Source: JBBSBL01 sp963735885
GTDB lineage: Bacteria > Actinomycetota > Thermoleophilia > Solirubrobacterales > Solirubrobacteraceae
Direction: 5' to 3'
NCBI GenBank assembly: GCA_963735885.1
Contig: CAVTMP010000007.1
Coordinates: 558,001-622,000, forward strand
DNA length: 64,000 nucleotides
A program made the position numbers and the translations under genes. Under the pieces are notes generated by a model that was given only the letters and a program-made list of their open reading frames with translations, was not told the origin of the DNA and ran no database searches. Shown here in pieces: positions 1 through 8,018 of the stretch. Every line of letters starts with the position of its first letter. Position 1 is the stretch's first letter.

Positions 1-30
1 GCGGCGCTCGTGGCGGACGCGGGGACCTGA
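1..30 (+). CDS. C-terminal end of an upstream gene (partial)
   Basis: Only the last nine codons (AALVADAGT) and a TGA stop are inside the window. The stop overlaps the ATG of the next gene (TGATG), which suggests translational coupling with the SAM hydroxide adenosyltransferase. The family cannot be recognised from nine residues. Confidence 0.5.
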   Translation, partial: AALVADAGT

Positions 31-845
31 TGGAGGCCCCGCCCGTCATCACCTTCCTCTCCGACTACGGCCTCGAGGACGAGTGGGTCGGGGTGGTGCA
101 CGGCGTCATCGCGCGCCTGTGCCCGGCGGCGCGGGTCGTCGACCTGACCCACGGCGTGCCGCGCCACGACGTGCGGCGCGGCGCGCTGCTGCTCCGCTCC
201 GCGCTGCCCTACGCACCGGCCGGGGTCCACCTCGCCGTCGTCGACCCCGAGGTCGGGGGGGCGCGGCGGGCCGTCGCCCTGCGCTGTGGCGACGGGCGCC
301 TGCTCGTCGGTCCCGACAACGGCCTGCTGGCGCTCGCCGCGCACGACGCCGGCGGCGTGGTCGAGGCCGTCGAGATCGCGCGCTCCCCCTGGCGCCTCGA
401 GCCCGTGTCGGCGACCTTCCACGGGCGCGACCTCTTCGCGCCCGTCGCCGCCCGCCTCGCGGCCGGGGACGCGCTCGCCGCCGCCGGCGAGCCGGTCGAC
501 CCGGCGGAGCTCACCGGGCTGCGCCTCCCGCAGCCGCGCCGCGACGGCGCGGCGCTCGTCGCGCACGTCCTCACGCTCGACCGCTTCGGCAACGCGGCGC
601 TCGACGCCGGGCACGACGACGCCGCGGACTGGGGCGTGGGCGTCGGGCGCGAGGTGCGGATCGAGCGGGACGGGTCCCCGCCCGCGGCCGCCCGCCTCGC
701 CCGCACCTTCGCCGACGCCGAGCCGGGCGCGCTCGTGCTCTACGAGGACGCCGCCCGGCTCCTCGCGCTCGCGGTGAACCGCGGCAGCGCCGCCGAGCGG
801 CTCGGGCTCGCGCCCGACGACGAGCTGCGGCTCGTGCCGGCGTGA
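30..845 (+). CDS. S-adenosyl-L-methionine hydroxide adenosyltransferase (DUF62 family)
   Basis: 271 aa, a normal length for this family, which hydrolyses SAM to adenosine and methionine using a water-derived hydroxide. Family motifs are present in order: FLSDYG at residues 9-14, VDPEVGG at 71-77, VGPDNGLL at 93-100, FHGRD at 130-134 and DRFGN at 184-188. The N-terminal domain binds the SAM adenosine, the C-terminal barrel follows about residue 170. It is coupled to an upstream gene (TGATG) and to birA downstream (GTGA overlap), so the three form one transcription unit. Family membership is secure; why a cell hydrolyses SAM beside biotin ligase is unknown. Confidence 0.9.
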   Translation: MEAPPVITFLSDYGLEDEWVGVVHGVIARLCPAARVVDLTHGVPRHDVRRGALLLRSALPYAPAGVHLAVVDPEVGGARRAVALRCGDGRLLVGPDNGLLALAAHDAGGVVEAVEIARSPWRLEPVSATFHGRDLFAPVAARLAAGDALAAAGEPVDPAELTGLRLPQPRRDGAALVAHVLTLDRFGNAALDAGHDDAADWGVGVGREVRIERDGSPPAAARLARTFADAEPGALVLYEDAARLLALAVNRGSAAERLGLAPDDELRLVPA

Positions 846-1546
846 GCCCGCCGGCGCCGCGGCTCGGAGCGCCCCGCCTCCATCTCCGCCGCACCGCCTC
901 GACGAGCGATCGAGCCCGGGAGCTCGCCGCCGCGGGCGCGCCGCACGGGACGCTCGTGACCGCCGCCGAGCAGACCGCGGGACGGGGGCGCCAGGGCCGA
1001 ACGTGGAGCGCTCCGCCGGGCCGCGCGCTGCTCTGCTCGCTCGTCCTCCGGGAGCCGCCGCGCCTGCTGCCGCTCGCCGCCGGCGTGGCCGTCGCCGAGG
1101 CCATCGGCCCCGACGCCCGGCTCAAGTGGCCCAACGACGTCCTGCTGGACGGGCGCAAGGTCGCGGGCATCCTCGCCGAGGGGCGGCCGCAGGAGGGCTG
1201 GGCCGTGCTCGGGATCGGGATCAACGTCGCGGTGCGGGGCGAGGACCTGCCCGACGCCCTCCGCGCGACCGCCGGCGGCCTCGCCCGGGAGCCGGGCGAG
1301 GTCGCGACGGTGCTCGCCACCCTGCTCGACCGCCTGACCGCCCGGCTCGTCGCGGGCGAGGGCGAGACCCTCGACGCCTTCCGCGCCCGCGACGCCCTGG
1401 CCGGGAGGGAGGTCGCCTGGGCGGGCGGGGCGGGCACCGCCTCCGGGGTGGACGGCGAGGGGCGGCTGGTGGTCGTCGGGCCCGGCGGGACCCGGCGCGC
1501 GCTCGAGGCCGGCGAGGTCCACCTCGGGCCCGGCGCCGGCGCCTGA
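842..1546 (+). CDS. birA: Biotin--[acetyl-CoA-carboxylase] ligase, monofunctional
   Basis: 234 aa from a GTG that overlaps the upstream stop (GTGA). The protein activates biotin to biotinyl-5'-AMP and transfers it to the carrier lysine of biotin-dependent carboxylases. Visible signatures are GRGRQGRTW at 47-55 (biotinyl-AMP loop), KWPND at 95-99 with the following GRKVAGIL segment, and GIGINV at 124-129, followed by a small C-terminal SH3-like domain. There is no N-terminal winged helix, so it is a class I enzyme without repressor function. An in-frame extension far upstream exists but lies antisense-like within the preceding gene and is rejected. Confidence 0.93.
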   Translation: MSPPAPRLGAPRLHLRRTASTSDRARELAAAGAPHGTLVTAAEQTAGRGRQGRTWSAPPGRALLCSLVLREPPRLLPLAAGVAVAEAIGPDARLKWPNDVLLDGRKVAGILAEGRPQEGWAVLGIGINVAVRGEDLPDALRATAGGLAREPGEVATVLATLLDRLTARLVAGEGETLDAFRARDALAGREVAWAGGAGTASGVDGEGRLVVVGPGGTRRALEAGEVHLGPGAGA

Positions 1547-1548
1547 GC

Positions 1549-1561
1549 GGCCCGCCGGGCC
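1549..1561. terminator. Short GC hairpin between convergent genes
   Basis: GGCCC-GCC-GGGCC forms a perfect 5-bp stem directly after the birA stop and before the convergent helicase stop; a 10-bp palindrome CTCGGCCGAG follows at 1561-1570. There is no T-tract, so an intrinsic terminator is only a possibility. Confidence 0.3.
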
Positions 1562-1590
1562 TCGGCCGAGACCCGCCCGGGGCGGCCGTC

Positions 1591-4203
1591 TCAGTCGCGA
1601 GGGCCGGCGCCGTCGTCGGCCGGGGCCTCGAGCGCCTCGGCCACGGCGTCGTCGACCGCTTCTCGATCCGCGCCATCCTCGACCTCGGGCGCGGACTCGT
1701 CGACCGGGTCGGCGAGCGCCTCGGTGAGGACCTCGTCGCTCGGCGCGTCGGTCGCCGCCGCCCGCGAGGCGACCGCGGCCGGCGGCGCTCCGCCGCCCTC
1801 GGCCTTGCCGCCGCCCTTTCGCCGCCGCCGCGACCCGCGGCCGCCGCGCTTGCCCTTCGGGAAGTTCCGCAGCAGCTCCCGGGCCAGCGCGGAGGGCTTG
1901 CGCGCCATGCGGGTCCGCGCGCCGCGCAGCGCCTCCTCGGCCTCCGGGGTGTGCGCCAGCGCGGCGGCGAGCAGGGCGGCGGACAGGCGGCGGTCCTGCT
2001 TGCGGGCGGCGTGGACGAGGCGGCGGGCGTTGCGCGCGTGCGCCGCGCCCGAGGAGTTGACGAGCAGCCCGAGCAGGCGCTTGGTCTCGGGCCAGCGCTG
2101 GACCGCGTACTCCTCGTGGATCTCGCGCGTGTACTCGGCGAGACGCCAGATCCAGGCGTTGGCCTGGTCGCGGCGCCCGATCCGGCGCTCGGCGAGCGCC
2201 TGGAGCATGACCCGGGAGCCCTCGCGGCGCTCGTCCCGCGGCCACGTGCCGACGATGTCCACGGCGAGGTCGAAGGCCTCGGCGTCGCGCGCGGCGGCGA
2301 TCTCTCCCAGCGCGCGGACCCGGAGCTGGGCGTTCTTGTTGCGCTGCACGGCGGTGAGCAGGAAGCGGCGGCGCAGCTCCCCCTGGCGGTCGAAGTGGAG
2401 CATCGCCTTCGCCCGCCGCCAGCCGTTCGGCTGGACGCGGGCGCCGGCGAGCGCGGCCCAGACGTGCTGCTCTCCGTAGTCGAGGTGATCCACGGCGATC
2501 CGCCACAGCTCGCGCTCGAAGACCTCGGCGCGCCGGTCGGGATCGGGCGTCACCGGGAGGACCCGCCGCTCGACCCGGACGCGCCGTCCTCGACCTCGCC
2601 GGACCGGTCCCACGACGATCGCGCCGCCGCGATACACGTCGCGGTCGAGCAGCGAGTGGAGCGTGACGACCGGGTCGTCGTGCTTGGTCGCCGGGTGGAC
2701 GAAGTCGATGACGATCCCCGCCTCCTTGCCGGGCTGGCGGCGCGTGACCCGACCCACGCGCTGCTGGTAGATCCGCTTCGACGCGGTCGGCGCGAGATGC
2801 ATGCAGACGGTGGCGCGGGGCGAGTTCCAGCCCTCGGCCAGCAGCTGCGCGTTGACGAGGACGTCGATCGCGCCGCGCTCGTAGTCGGCGAGGATCCGCG
2901 CGAGCTCGCGCTTGGGCGTCTCGCCCGAGACGCCCTGCGCCTTGAGCCCCACGTCGCGGAACGCCTCGGCGACGTTGTAGGCGTGGCGCACCCCGGCGGC
3001 GTAGACGACCCCGGGCACGCCGTTGAAGCGCGTCTTGTAGAGGTCGGCGATCGCGAGGTTGAACGGGAGCTGGTCGAGCAGCTCGGCCAGCATCTCCTGG
3101 TCGAACTCCGTGTCCACCTCGCCGCGGCGCAGCGGCACCTTCGCGATCGTCCGCACCCCGGGGCCGGGCGGGATCCGGATGCAGCGCAGCGGCGAGATGA
3201 CCCCGCGGCGAGCCGCCTGGGCGAGGTCGAAGCGGGAGGTCTGGGTCGGGAAGAGGTCGGTGACGTGCCGCGCGATGAGCGCCCCGGTCGCCGTCATGCC
3301 GATGAACACCGGACCGGTCCACGCCCGGATCGCGGCCGAGGTCTTCTCGCCGAGCGCCGTGTGCGCCTCGTCGCAGATGACGATCGTGTAGGCGTCGGAG
3401 ACGTTCCCGGCGTTGCGCACGAACCACTGGTAGGTCTCGACGGTGACCGGCCCGTCGGCCCGGTCCTCCCCGGCGAGCAGGGCCGGCGCGATCCGCTTCG
3501 CGTAGCCGCGGTCGCGCAGCTCGCCCTCGAACTGGTCGACGAGGTTGCGGCGATGGGTGAGGATCAGGACGCCGCCCGTGCGGGACGCCTCGACGAAGCC
3601 GAGCGCGGCGACCGTCTTGCCGGCGCCGGTGGCGTGCTCGAACCAGAAGCGCTTGTAGGCGTTCGGGTCCTCGAGGACCTCGCTCGCGGCCTCGCCGTCC
3701 TCCTCCTGGGGAACCTCGTCGACCCAGTCGACCGGCTCCTCGTCCTCGCCGAGCACCTCGTCGATCTCCTCCTCCCCCGGGATCGCGGGCGAGGCGGGCG
3801 CGGCGGACGGCCCCGCGCCGTTGCCCGTCGCCCCGTTCGCGCTCACGGCGCGCAGCGCCTCGGCGAGCAGGGCGGTGAGCGTGCCGGACAGCGCGTCGAC
3901 CTGGTGGGCGGAGAGGACGGTGCCGTCGGCGAGCTTGGGCTCCTCGTCGGAGAGGGTCCGCTCGAGGCCGAGGAGCAGCGCCCACTGGCGCCGCCACGCC
4001 ACCGAGGGGACCGACGCGCCGGCGGCGATCTCGGCGAGCGCGTCGTCGAGCGCGCGCCGCCGCGGCGTCCCGGGCGCCAGCGCGTCGGCGGGCTCCTCGC
4101 CGGGATGGACGAGGCGCTCGCGCGTGAAGGACTCGGCCCGCGCGATCGCGCTGGACGAGGGAAGGGGTGCGGACTTGGCGACCGCTGACGTCGGTTCGGC
4201 CAT
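1591..4203 (-). CDS. DEAD/DEAH-box superfamily 2 helicase with low-complexity tails
   Basis: 870 aa from the ATG at 4203; a longer frame reaches 4428 but its first 75 residues are Arg/Pro-rich non-coding-like sequence. Residues 1-180 are a helical, acidic N-terminal region. The SF2 core follows: Walker A ATGAGKT at 191-197, LTHRRNLVDQFE near 215-226, DEAH at 278-281, TAT near 304, and motif VI QRVGRVTR at 481-488. Residues 560-800 are helical repeat-like and may bind a partner. The C-terminus has a Lys/Arg/Gly-rich stretch (GKRGGRGSRRRRKGGGK) typical of RNA or DNA contact, then an acidic Ala/Glu tail. The core resembles type I restriction-type or UvrB-like translocases, but no nuclease or methylase partner is adjacent. 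The substrate is not known. Confidence 0.82.
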   Translation of the reverse strand: MAEPTSAVAKSAPLPSSSAIARAESFTRERLVHPGEEPADALAPGTPRRRALDDALAEIAAGASVPSVAWRRQWALLLGLERTLSDEEPKLADGTVLSAHQVDALSGTLTALLAEALRAVSANGATGNGAGPSAAPASPAIPGEEEIDEVLGEDEEPVDWVDEVPQEEDGEAASEVLEDPNAYKRFWFEHATGAGKTVAALGFVEASRTGGVLILTHRRNLVDQFEGELRDRGYAKRIAPALLAGEDRADGPVTVETYQWFVRNAGNVSDAYTIVICDEAHTALGEKTSAAIRAWTGPVFIGMTATGALIARHVTDLFPTQTSRFDLAQAARRGVISPLRCIRIPPGPGVRTIAKVPLRRGEVDTEFDQEMLAELLDQLPFNLAIADLYKTRFNGVPGVVYAAGVRHAYNVAEAFRDVGLKAQGVSGETPKRELARILADYERGAIDVLVNAQLLAEGWNSPRATVCMHLAPTASKRIYQQRVGRVTRRQPGKEAGIVIDFVHPATKHDDPVVTLHSLLDRDVYRGGAIVVGPVRRGRGRRVRVERRVLPVTPDPDRRAEVFERELWRIAVDHLDYGEQHVWAALAGARVQPNGWRRAKAMLHFDRQGELRRRFLLTAVQRNKNAQLRVRALGEIAAARDAEAFDLAVDIVGTWPRDERREGSRVMLQALAERRIGRRDQANAWIWRLAEYTREIHEEYAVQRWPETKRLLGLLVNSSGAAHARNARRLVHAARKQDRRLSAALLAAALAHTPEAEEALRGARTRMARKPSALARELLRNFPKGKRGGRGSRRRRKGGGKAEGGGAPPAAVASRAAATDAPSDEVLTEALADPVDESAPEVEDGADREAVDDAVAEALEAPADDGAGPRD

Positions 4204-4409
4204 CGATGGCTCGAGGATCGTGATGTGAGTCGCCGCCCTGGGCGGAGCGACTCGGGGGCCCGGCACCTCGCCGGACAAGGACGGGAGGGCGAAGGGTCTG
4301 CCTCTCCCGCCGGCACCCGCAGGATAGCGCGTCCGGCACGCCGCAGGGCCCGGTCCGGCGCGGCGGCGGGCAAGCCGGCGCGCGCGATGTGGCAAGCTCA
4401 CCCGAGCCC

Positions 4410-4988
4410 ATGCGTCCCCGCCGCGCACTCCGCCGGACGGCCGCCGCCCTGGCGACCCTCGGGCTGCTCGCCGCCGGCTGCGGCGGCTCGGCCGGGTCGC
4501 AGGACGCCGGGCCGACGCCCGCCCAGGTCCGCGCCGGCCTGGCCGGCTCGCCGCCCGCCCTCGCCGCGCTCCACCGCCAGGCCAACGCGATCCTCCCCGG
4601 TGGGCGCCCGGCGTTCGACGGGCGGCTCCGCGCCCTGCGCGGCCATCCCGTCGTGGTCAACGCCTGGGCCTCCTGGTGCGGGCCGTGCCGCTTCGAGTTC
4701 CCCGCGCTCGGGCGCGCGTCGGTGGCGCTCGGCCGGCGCGTGGGGTTCCTCGGACTGCTGACCCAGGACTCCGCCGCGAAGGGCCGCGCGTTCCTGCGCG
4801 ACCACCGGGTCGCCTACCCGAGCTACGAGGACCCCGGCCGGGACATCGCCACCCGCTTCGGGCGGCCGCTCGGGCTGCCGTACACCGCCTTCGTCGACGC
4901 GCGCGGCCGCACCGCCTACCTCCACCAGGGCCCCTACGCGAGCCAGGCCGACCTCACCCGCGACGTGCGCCGCTACCTCGGCGCATGA
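4410..4988 (+). CDS. TlpA/ResA-like thioredoxin-fold lipoprotein
   Basis: 192 aa from ATG 4410 (a GTG seven codons upstream at 4389 is possible). The N-terminus has Arg residues, a hydrophobic stretch and lipobox LAAGC, so the protein is a membrane-anchored lipoprotein facing outside. The thioredoxin domain has the redox motif WASWCGPCR and the usual cis-Pro region (GLPYTAFVD). Such proteins reduce apocytochrome or other secreted disulfides; cytochrome c and Rieske genes occur elsewhere in this window, but no ccm genes are nearby, so the target is unproven. Its stop overlaps the next start (ATGA). Confidence 0.85.
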   Translation: MRPRRALRRTAAALATLGLLAAGCGGSAGSQDAGPTPAQVRAGLAGSPPALAALHRQANAILPGGRPAFDGRLRALRGHPVVVNAWASWCGPCRFEFPALGRASVALGRRVGFLGLLTQDSAAKGRAFLRDHRVAYPSYEDPGRDIATRFGRPLGLPYTAFVDARGRTAYLHQGPYASQADLTRDVRRYLGA

Positions 4989-5446
4989 CCGGCGCCGCGG
5001 CCGGCCGGCTCCCCGGCGAGGTGGAGGTCCGGCGCACCCGTGGCGCGGTGGAGCGCGAGGCGGCGATCGCGCTGCGCCGGCGGGTGTTCGTGGAGGAGCA
5101 GGGCGTGCCGGTCGCCGAGGAGGTCGACGGCCGCGACGAGGAGGCGCTGCACCTCGTCGCCACCGACGGCGGGGAGATCGTCGGGACCTGCCGGCTCTGC
5201 TTCAGCGGCCGAACCGTCCAGTTCAGCCGCCTGGCCGTCGACCCGGGGGCCCGCCGGCGGGGCATCGCCCGTGCGCTCCTGCTCGCGGCCGACGACGAGG
5301 GCCGGGCCGCGGGCGCCCGGCGCGTCGTCCTCCACGCCCAGGTGTACGCCCAGGGGCTCTACGACGCCGCCGGATACCGGGCCCGCGGCTCCCGCTTCTG
5401 GGAGGCCGGGATCGAGCACGTGGCCATGGAGAAGCGGCTTGCCTGA
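4985..5446 (+). CDS. GNAT family N-acetyltransferase
   Basis: 153 aa, starting at the ATG that overlaps the previous stop. The GNAT fold is seen as a FVEEQGVP segment near residue 35 (common to the ElaA-like subgroup) and the acetyl-CoA loop RLAVDPGARRRGIARALL, with R-R-G-I-A as the pyrophosphate-binding turn, followed by YAQGLYDAAGY. The acceptor substrate cannot be read from the sequence. Its last bases overlap the TTG start of the GalT-like gene by 8 bp. Confidence 0.85.
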   Translation: MTGAAAGRLPGEVEVRRTRGAVEREAAIALRRRVFVEEQGVPVAEEVDGRDEEALHLVATDGGEIVGTCRLCFSGRTVQFSRLAVDPGARRRGIARALLLAADDEGRAAGARRVVLHAQVYAQGLYDAAGYRARGSRFWEAGIEHVAMEKRLA

Positions 5447-6428
5447 GATCCGGGTGGACCCGCTCACCGGGTACCGCACGCTCGTCGCCGCCGAGCGCGC
5501 CGACCGGCCCGGGGCCCGTCCGCCGCTCGCGCCGCCCCCGGCGATCGACCGCGAGCGCGACCCGTTCGCCGAGGGGCACGAGGACCGCACGCCGCCGGAG
5601 GTGGCCGCCGTCCGGCCCGGCGGCGGCCCCGCGGACGGACCGGGGTGGACGGTGCGCGTCGTGCCCAACCTCTACCCGGCGCTGCGGGCGGAGGCCGCCG
5701 ACCCCGAGCGCGACCCGGCGCCGGACCTCTTCTTCGCCGAGGCGGCGCGCGGCGGCCACGAGGTCGTCGTCAACGGCCCGCAGCCCGCGCAGGCGCTCGC
5801 GGAGCTCCCGGCGACCCAGGTGGCGGCGGCCATGGAGGCGTGGCGGGAGCGCATGCGCGCGCACGCCGGCGCGGCGTACGTCCACGTCAGCGTGAACGAG
5901 GGCCCGGCGGCCGGCGCCTCCGTGGCCCACACCCACGCCCAGCTCTACGCGCTGCCGGGCGTCCCGGCCGCCGTCGCGCGCGAGCGGGAGCGCTTCGGCG
6001 CCTACGCGACCCGCACGATGGGCGGGAACCTCCTCGGGGACCTCGTCCAGGAGGAGGTCCGCCGCCGCGCGCGCCTCGTCGCCGTGGACGAGGAGGCCGT
6101 GCTCATCGCCCCGTGGGCCTCGCGCGTCCCCTTCCAGCTCCTGCTCGCCCCGCGCCGGCCGCGGACGCGCTTCGAGGACGACGGGCCGCTCGGCGCGGCG
6201 CTCCTGCACGAGGGCCTCCGGCGGCTGGCCGCCGTCCACGGCGGGAGCCCGCCGCTGAACCTGTGGGTGCGCACCGCGCCGCGCGGCGCCGACCGCTTCT
6301 GCTGGCGGATCGACGTGCTGCCGCGTCTCGCCCAGCTCGCCGGGCTCGAGCTCGGCACCGGGACCGGGCTCAACATCGTCCCGCCCGAGACGGCCGCCGC
6401 CGAGCTGCGCGACGCGGCCCCGGGCTGA
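5439..6428 (+). CDS. Galactose-1-phosphate uridylyltransferase-like protein lacking the N-terminal zinc cysteines
   Basis: 329 aa if started at TTG 5439 (GTG 5454 is the alternative). It begins like bacterial GalT homologues (EIRVDPLTGYRTLVAAERADRPG) and carries the HIT-type active-site motif VAHTHAQLY, equivalent to HPHGQ in GalT, with the second His as expected nucleophile. The region that is normally CPFC-x-G in this family reads DPFAEGHEDRTPPE (residues 41-54), so both zinc cysteines are replaced. There are no other Leloir genes next to it. It could be a nucleotidyltransferase of altered specificity rather than true GalT. Confidence 0.75.
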   Translation: MPEIRVDPLTGYRTLVAAERADRPGARPPLAPPPAIDRERDPFAEGHEDRTPPEVAAVRPGGGPADGPGWTVRVVPNLYPALRAEAADPERDPAPDLFFAEAARGGHEVVVNGPQPAQALAELPATQVAAAMEAWRERMRAHAGAAYVHVSVNEGPAAGASVAHTHAQLYALPGVPAAVARERERFGAYATRTMGGNLLGDLVQEEVRRRARLVAVDEEAVLIAPWASRVPFQLLLAPRRPRTRFEDDGPLGAALLHEGLRRLAAVHGGSPPLNLWVRTAPRGADRFCWRIDVLPRLAQLAGLELGTGTGLNIVPPETAAAELRDAAPG

Positions 6429-6432
6429 GCCG

Positions 6433-6876
6433 GTGCGGGCGCTCGTCCAGCGGGTGAGCCGCGCGGCCGTCCGCGTCGACGGCCGCCAGGTGGCCGCCAT
6501 CGGGCCCGGGCTCCTCGTGCTGCTCGGGGTCGCGCCCGCCGACACGCCGGCGGACGCGGACCGGCTCGCCGCGAAGGTCCGGGCGCTGCGGGTCTTCCCC
6601 GACGCGGGCGGGTCGATGAACGCCCCGCTCGGCGACCGCGAGGCGCTCGTGGTGAGCCAGTTCACGCTCTACGGGGACACGCGCCGCGGCAACCGGCCGA
6701 GCTGGGCCGCCGCCGCGCCGCCGGACCGGGCCGAGCCGCTGTACGAGCGCTTCGCCGCCGCCCTCGGCGCCCGGACGGGTGCCTTCGGCGCCGACATGGA
6801 GGTCGAGCTCGTGAACGACGGGCCGGTCACGCTGCTGCTCGACTCCCCCGCCGCGAGCGGCGGGGCGCCCGCGTAG
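6433..6876 (+). CDS. dtd: D-aminoacyl-tRNA deacylase
   Basis: 147 aa from GTG 6433, four bases after the GalT-like stop. The protein removes D-amino acids from mischarged tRNA. The two family signatures are present: SQFTLYGD (residues 76-83), which positions the catalytic Thr, and NDGPVTLLLDSP at the C-terminus, which contains the cis-Gly-Pro gate. Length and N-terminus (MRALVQRVSRAAVRVDG) match the family closely. Confidence 0.95.
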   Translation: MRALVQRVSRAAVRVDGRQVAAIGPGLLVLLGVAPADTPADADRLAAKVRALRVFPDAGGSMNAPLGDREALVVSQFTLYGDTRRGNRPSWAAAAPPDRAEPLYERFAAALGARTGAFGADMEVELVNDGPVTLLLDSPAASGGAPA

Positions 6877-6906
6877 GATCCTTCCCATGGCGCGGGAGAG
6901 CCGGTC

Positions 6907-7878
6907 GTGAGCGTGCTCTGCGAGGTGCTGCGCTCCGGGGTGGTCGAGAGCCGCCACCACGGGTCGGTCATCGCCACCGGCCCGGGCGGCGCGCCGGCGT
7001 TCACCGTCGGCGACCCTTCGGCGCCGGTCTTTCCGCGCTCGTGCAACAAGCCGCTGCAGGGGGTCGCGATGGTGCGCGCCGGGCTCGAGCTCCCCGGGGA
7101 GCTCATGGCCCTCGCCTGCGCGAGCCATGCGGGCGACTCCTTCCACGAGGACGGCGTGCGGCGCATCCTCGGCCACGCGGGGCTGTCGGAGGGCGCGCTG
7201 GGCAACACCCCGGGCCTGCCGCTCGACGAGCGCCGCCGCTGGGAGGTCGTGCGGGACGGCGGGGAGGCGACGCGGATCGCCAACAACTGCTCCGGCAAGC
7301 ACGCGGCGATGCTCCTGACCTGCGTGCACAACGGCTGGCCGACCGACGGCTACCTCGACCCCTCCCATCCGCTCCAGATCCTCATCTCCGAGACCGTGGC
7401 CGACCTCACCGGCGAGACCCCGGCCCACGTCGGGGTCGACGGCTGCGGGGCGCCGATCCACGCCGTCTCGCTCGTCGGCCTCGCGCGCGCCTACCGGACG
7501 ATCGGCACCGCCGGCGACGGCGCCGAGGCGGTCGTCGCGGCGGCGATGCGCGCCCATCCCGCGTGGGTGGGCGGTCCGCGCCGCATCGTCACGGCCTACA
7601 TGGCCAACGTGCCGGGGCTGCTCGCGAAGGACGGCGCGGAGAGCGTCTGCGCGCTCGCCTTCCCCGACGGCCGGGGCGCCGCGTTCAAGATCGACGACGG
7701 CAGCGCCCGCGCCGTCGCGCCGGTGCTGAGCGCCGTGCTCGCCGCCCTCGGCGCCGACACCGCCGCCGCCGAGGCCGCCCTGCGCGCGGTCGCGCCCGAG
7801 GGGCGCGAGGGCGACGGGACGGGCGGCGGCGAGATGCGCGCGGCTCGCCTCGGCGCCCGGGCCGCGGCGGCGGCGTAG
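6907..7878 (+). CDS. L-asparaginase II (PF06089 family)
   Basis: 323 aa starting at GTG 6907, six bases behind a GGGAGAG ribosome site; a TAGGAT -10-like box covers the preceding dtd stop. The family is the Rhizobium-type thermolabile asparaginase, unrelated to the classical AnsA/B fold. Characteristic blocks are SRHHGSVIA near the N-terminus, FPRSCNKPLQ, ACASHAGDSFHEDGV, NNCSGKHAAMLLTC and VGVDGCGAPIHAVSL; these contain the conserved Ser/Lys/Cys residues of the active site. The C-terminus is Ala-rich but otherwise complete. Confidence 0.9.
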   Translation: MSVLCEVLRSGVVESRHHGSVIATGPGGAPAFTVGDPSAPVFPRSCNKPLQGVAMVRAGLELPGELMALACASHAGDSFHEDGVRRILGHAGLSEGALGNTPGLPLDERRRWEVVRDGGEATRIANNCSGKHAAMLLTCVHNGWPTDGYLDPSHPLQILISETVADLTGETPAHVGVDGCGAPIHAVSLVGLARAYRTIGTAGDGAEAVVAAAMRAHPAWVGGPRRIVTAYMANVPGLLAKDGAESVCALAFPDGRGAAFKIDDGSARAVAPVLSAVLAALGADTAAAEAALRAVAPEGREGDGTGGGEMRAARLGARAAAAA

Positions 7879-8004
7879 GGCCGGCGACCGGTCGCGGCTT
7901 CGCCGCTCCCTCCCGGCCTCACACCTCCGCTTCCGGAGTGCGGTGACCGCTCCGGCGTTCGGCCACGTCAGTACCGCTTCGCGGTGGCGCCGCAGCCATT
8001 CCCG

Positions 8005-8010
8005 TTAGAT
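8005..8010 (+). promoter_or_regulatory. -10 box TTAGAT of a leaderless gene
   Basis: TTAGAT ends 8 nt before the GTG at 8019, so transcription should begin at or next to the start codon. No Shine-Dalgarno sequence lies between. The preceding 7879-8004 holds two GC palindromes (GCGACCGGTCGC at 7884-7895, GCGGC-TTC-GCCGC at 7894-7906) that may end the asparaginase transcript. Confidence 0.5.
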
Positions 8011-8018
8011 TGGGCGGC

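Noticed and set aside
1591..4203. Type I restriction or phage-defence helicase
   Set aside because: The core motifs are SF2-like, but no methylase, specificity, nuclease or other defence gene is adjacent, and the flanks are housekeeping genes.
740..4660. A 1,306-codon minus-strand open frame across birA and the helicase
   Set aside because: The helicase motifs are all in another minus-strand frame; this one is Arg/Ala low complexity and antisense to birA.
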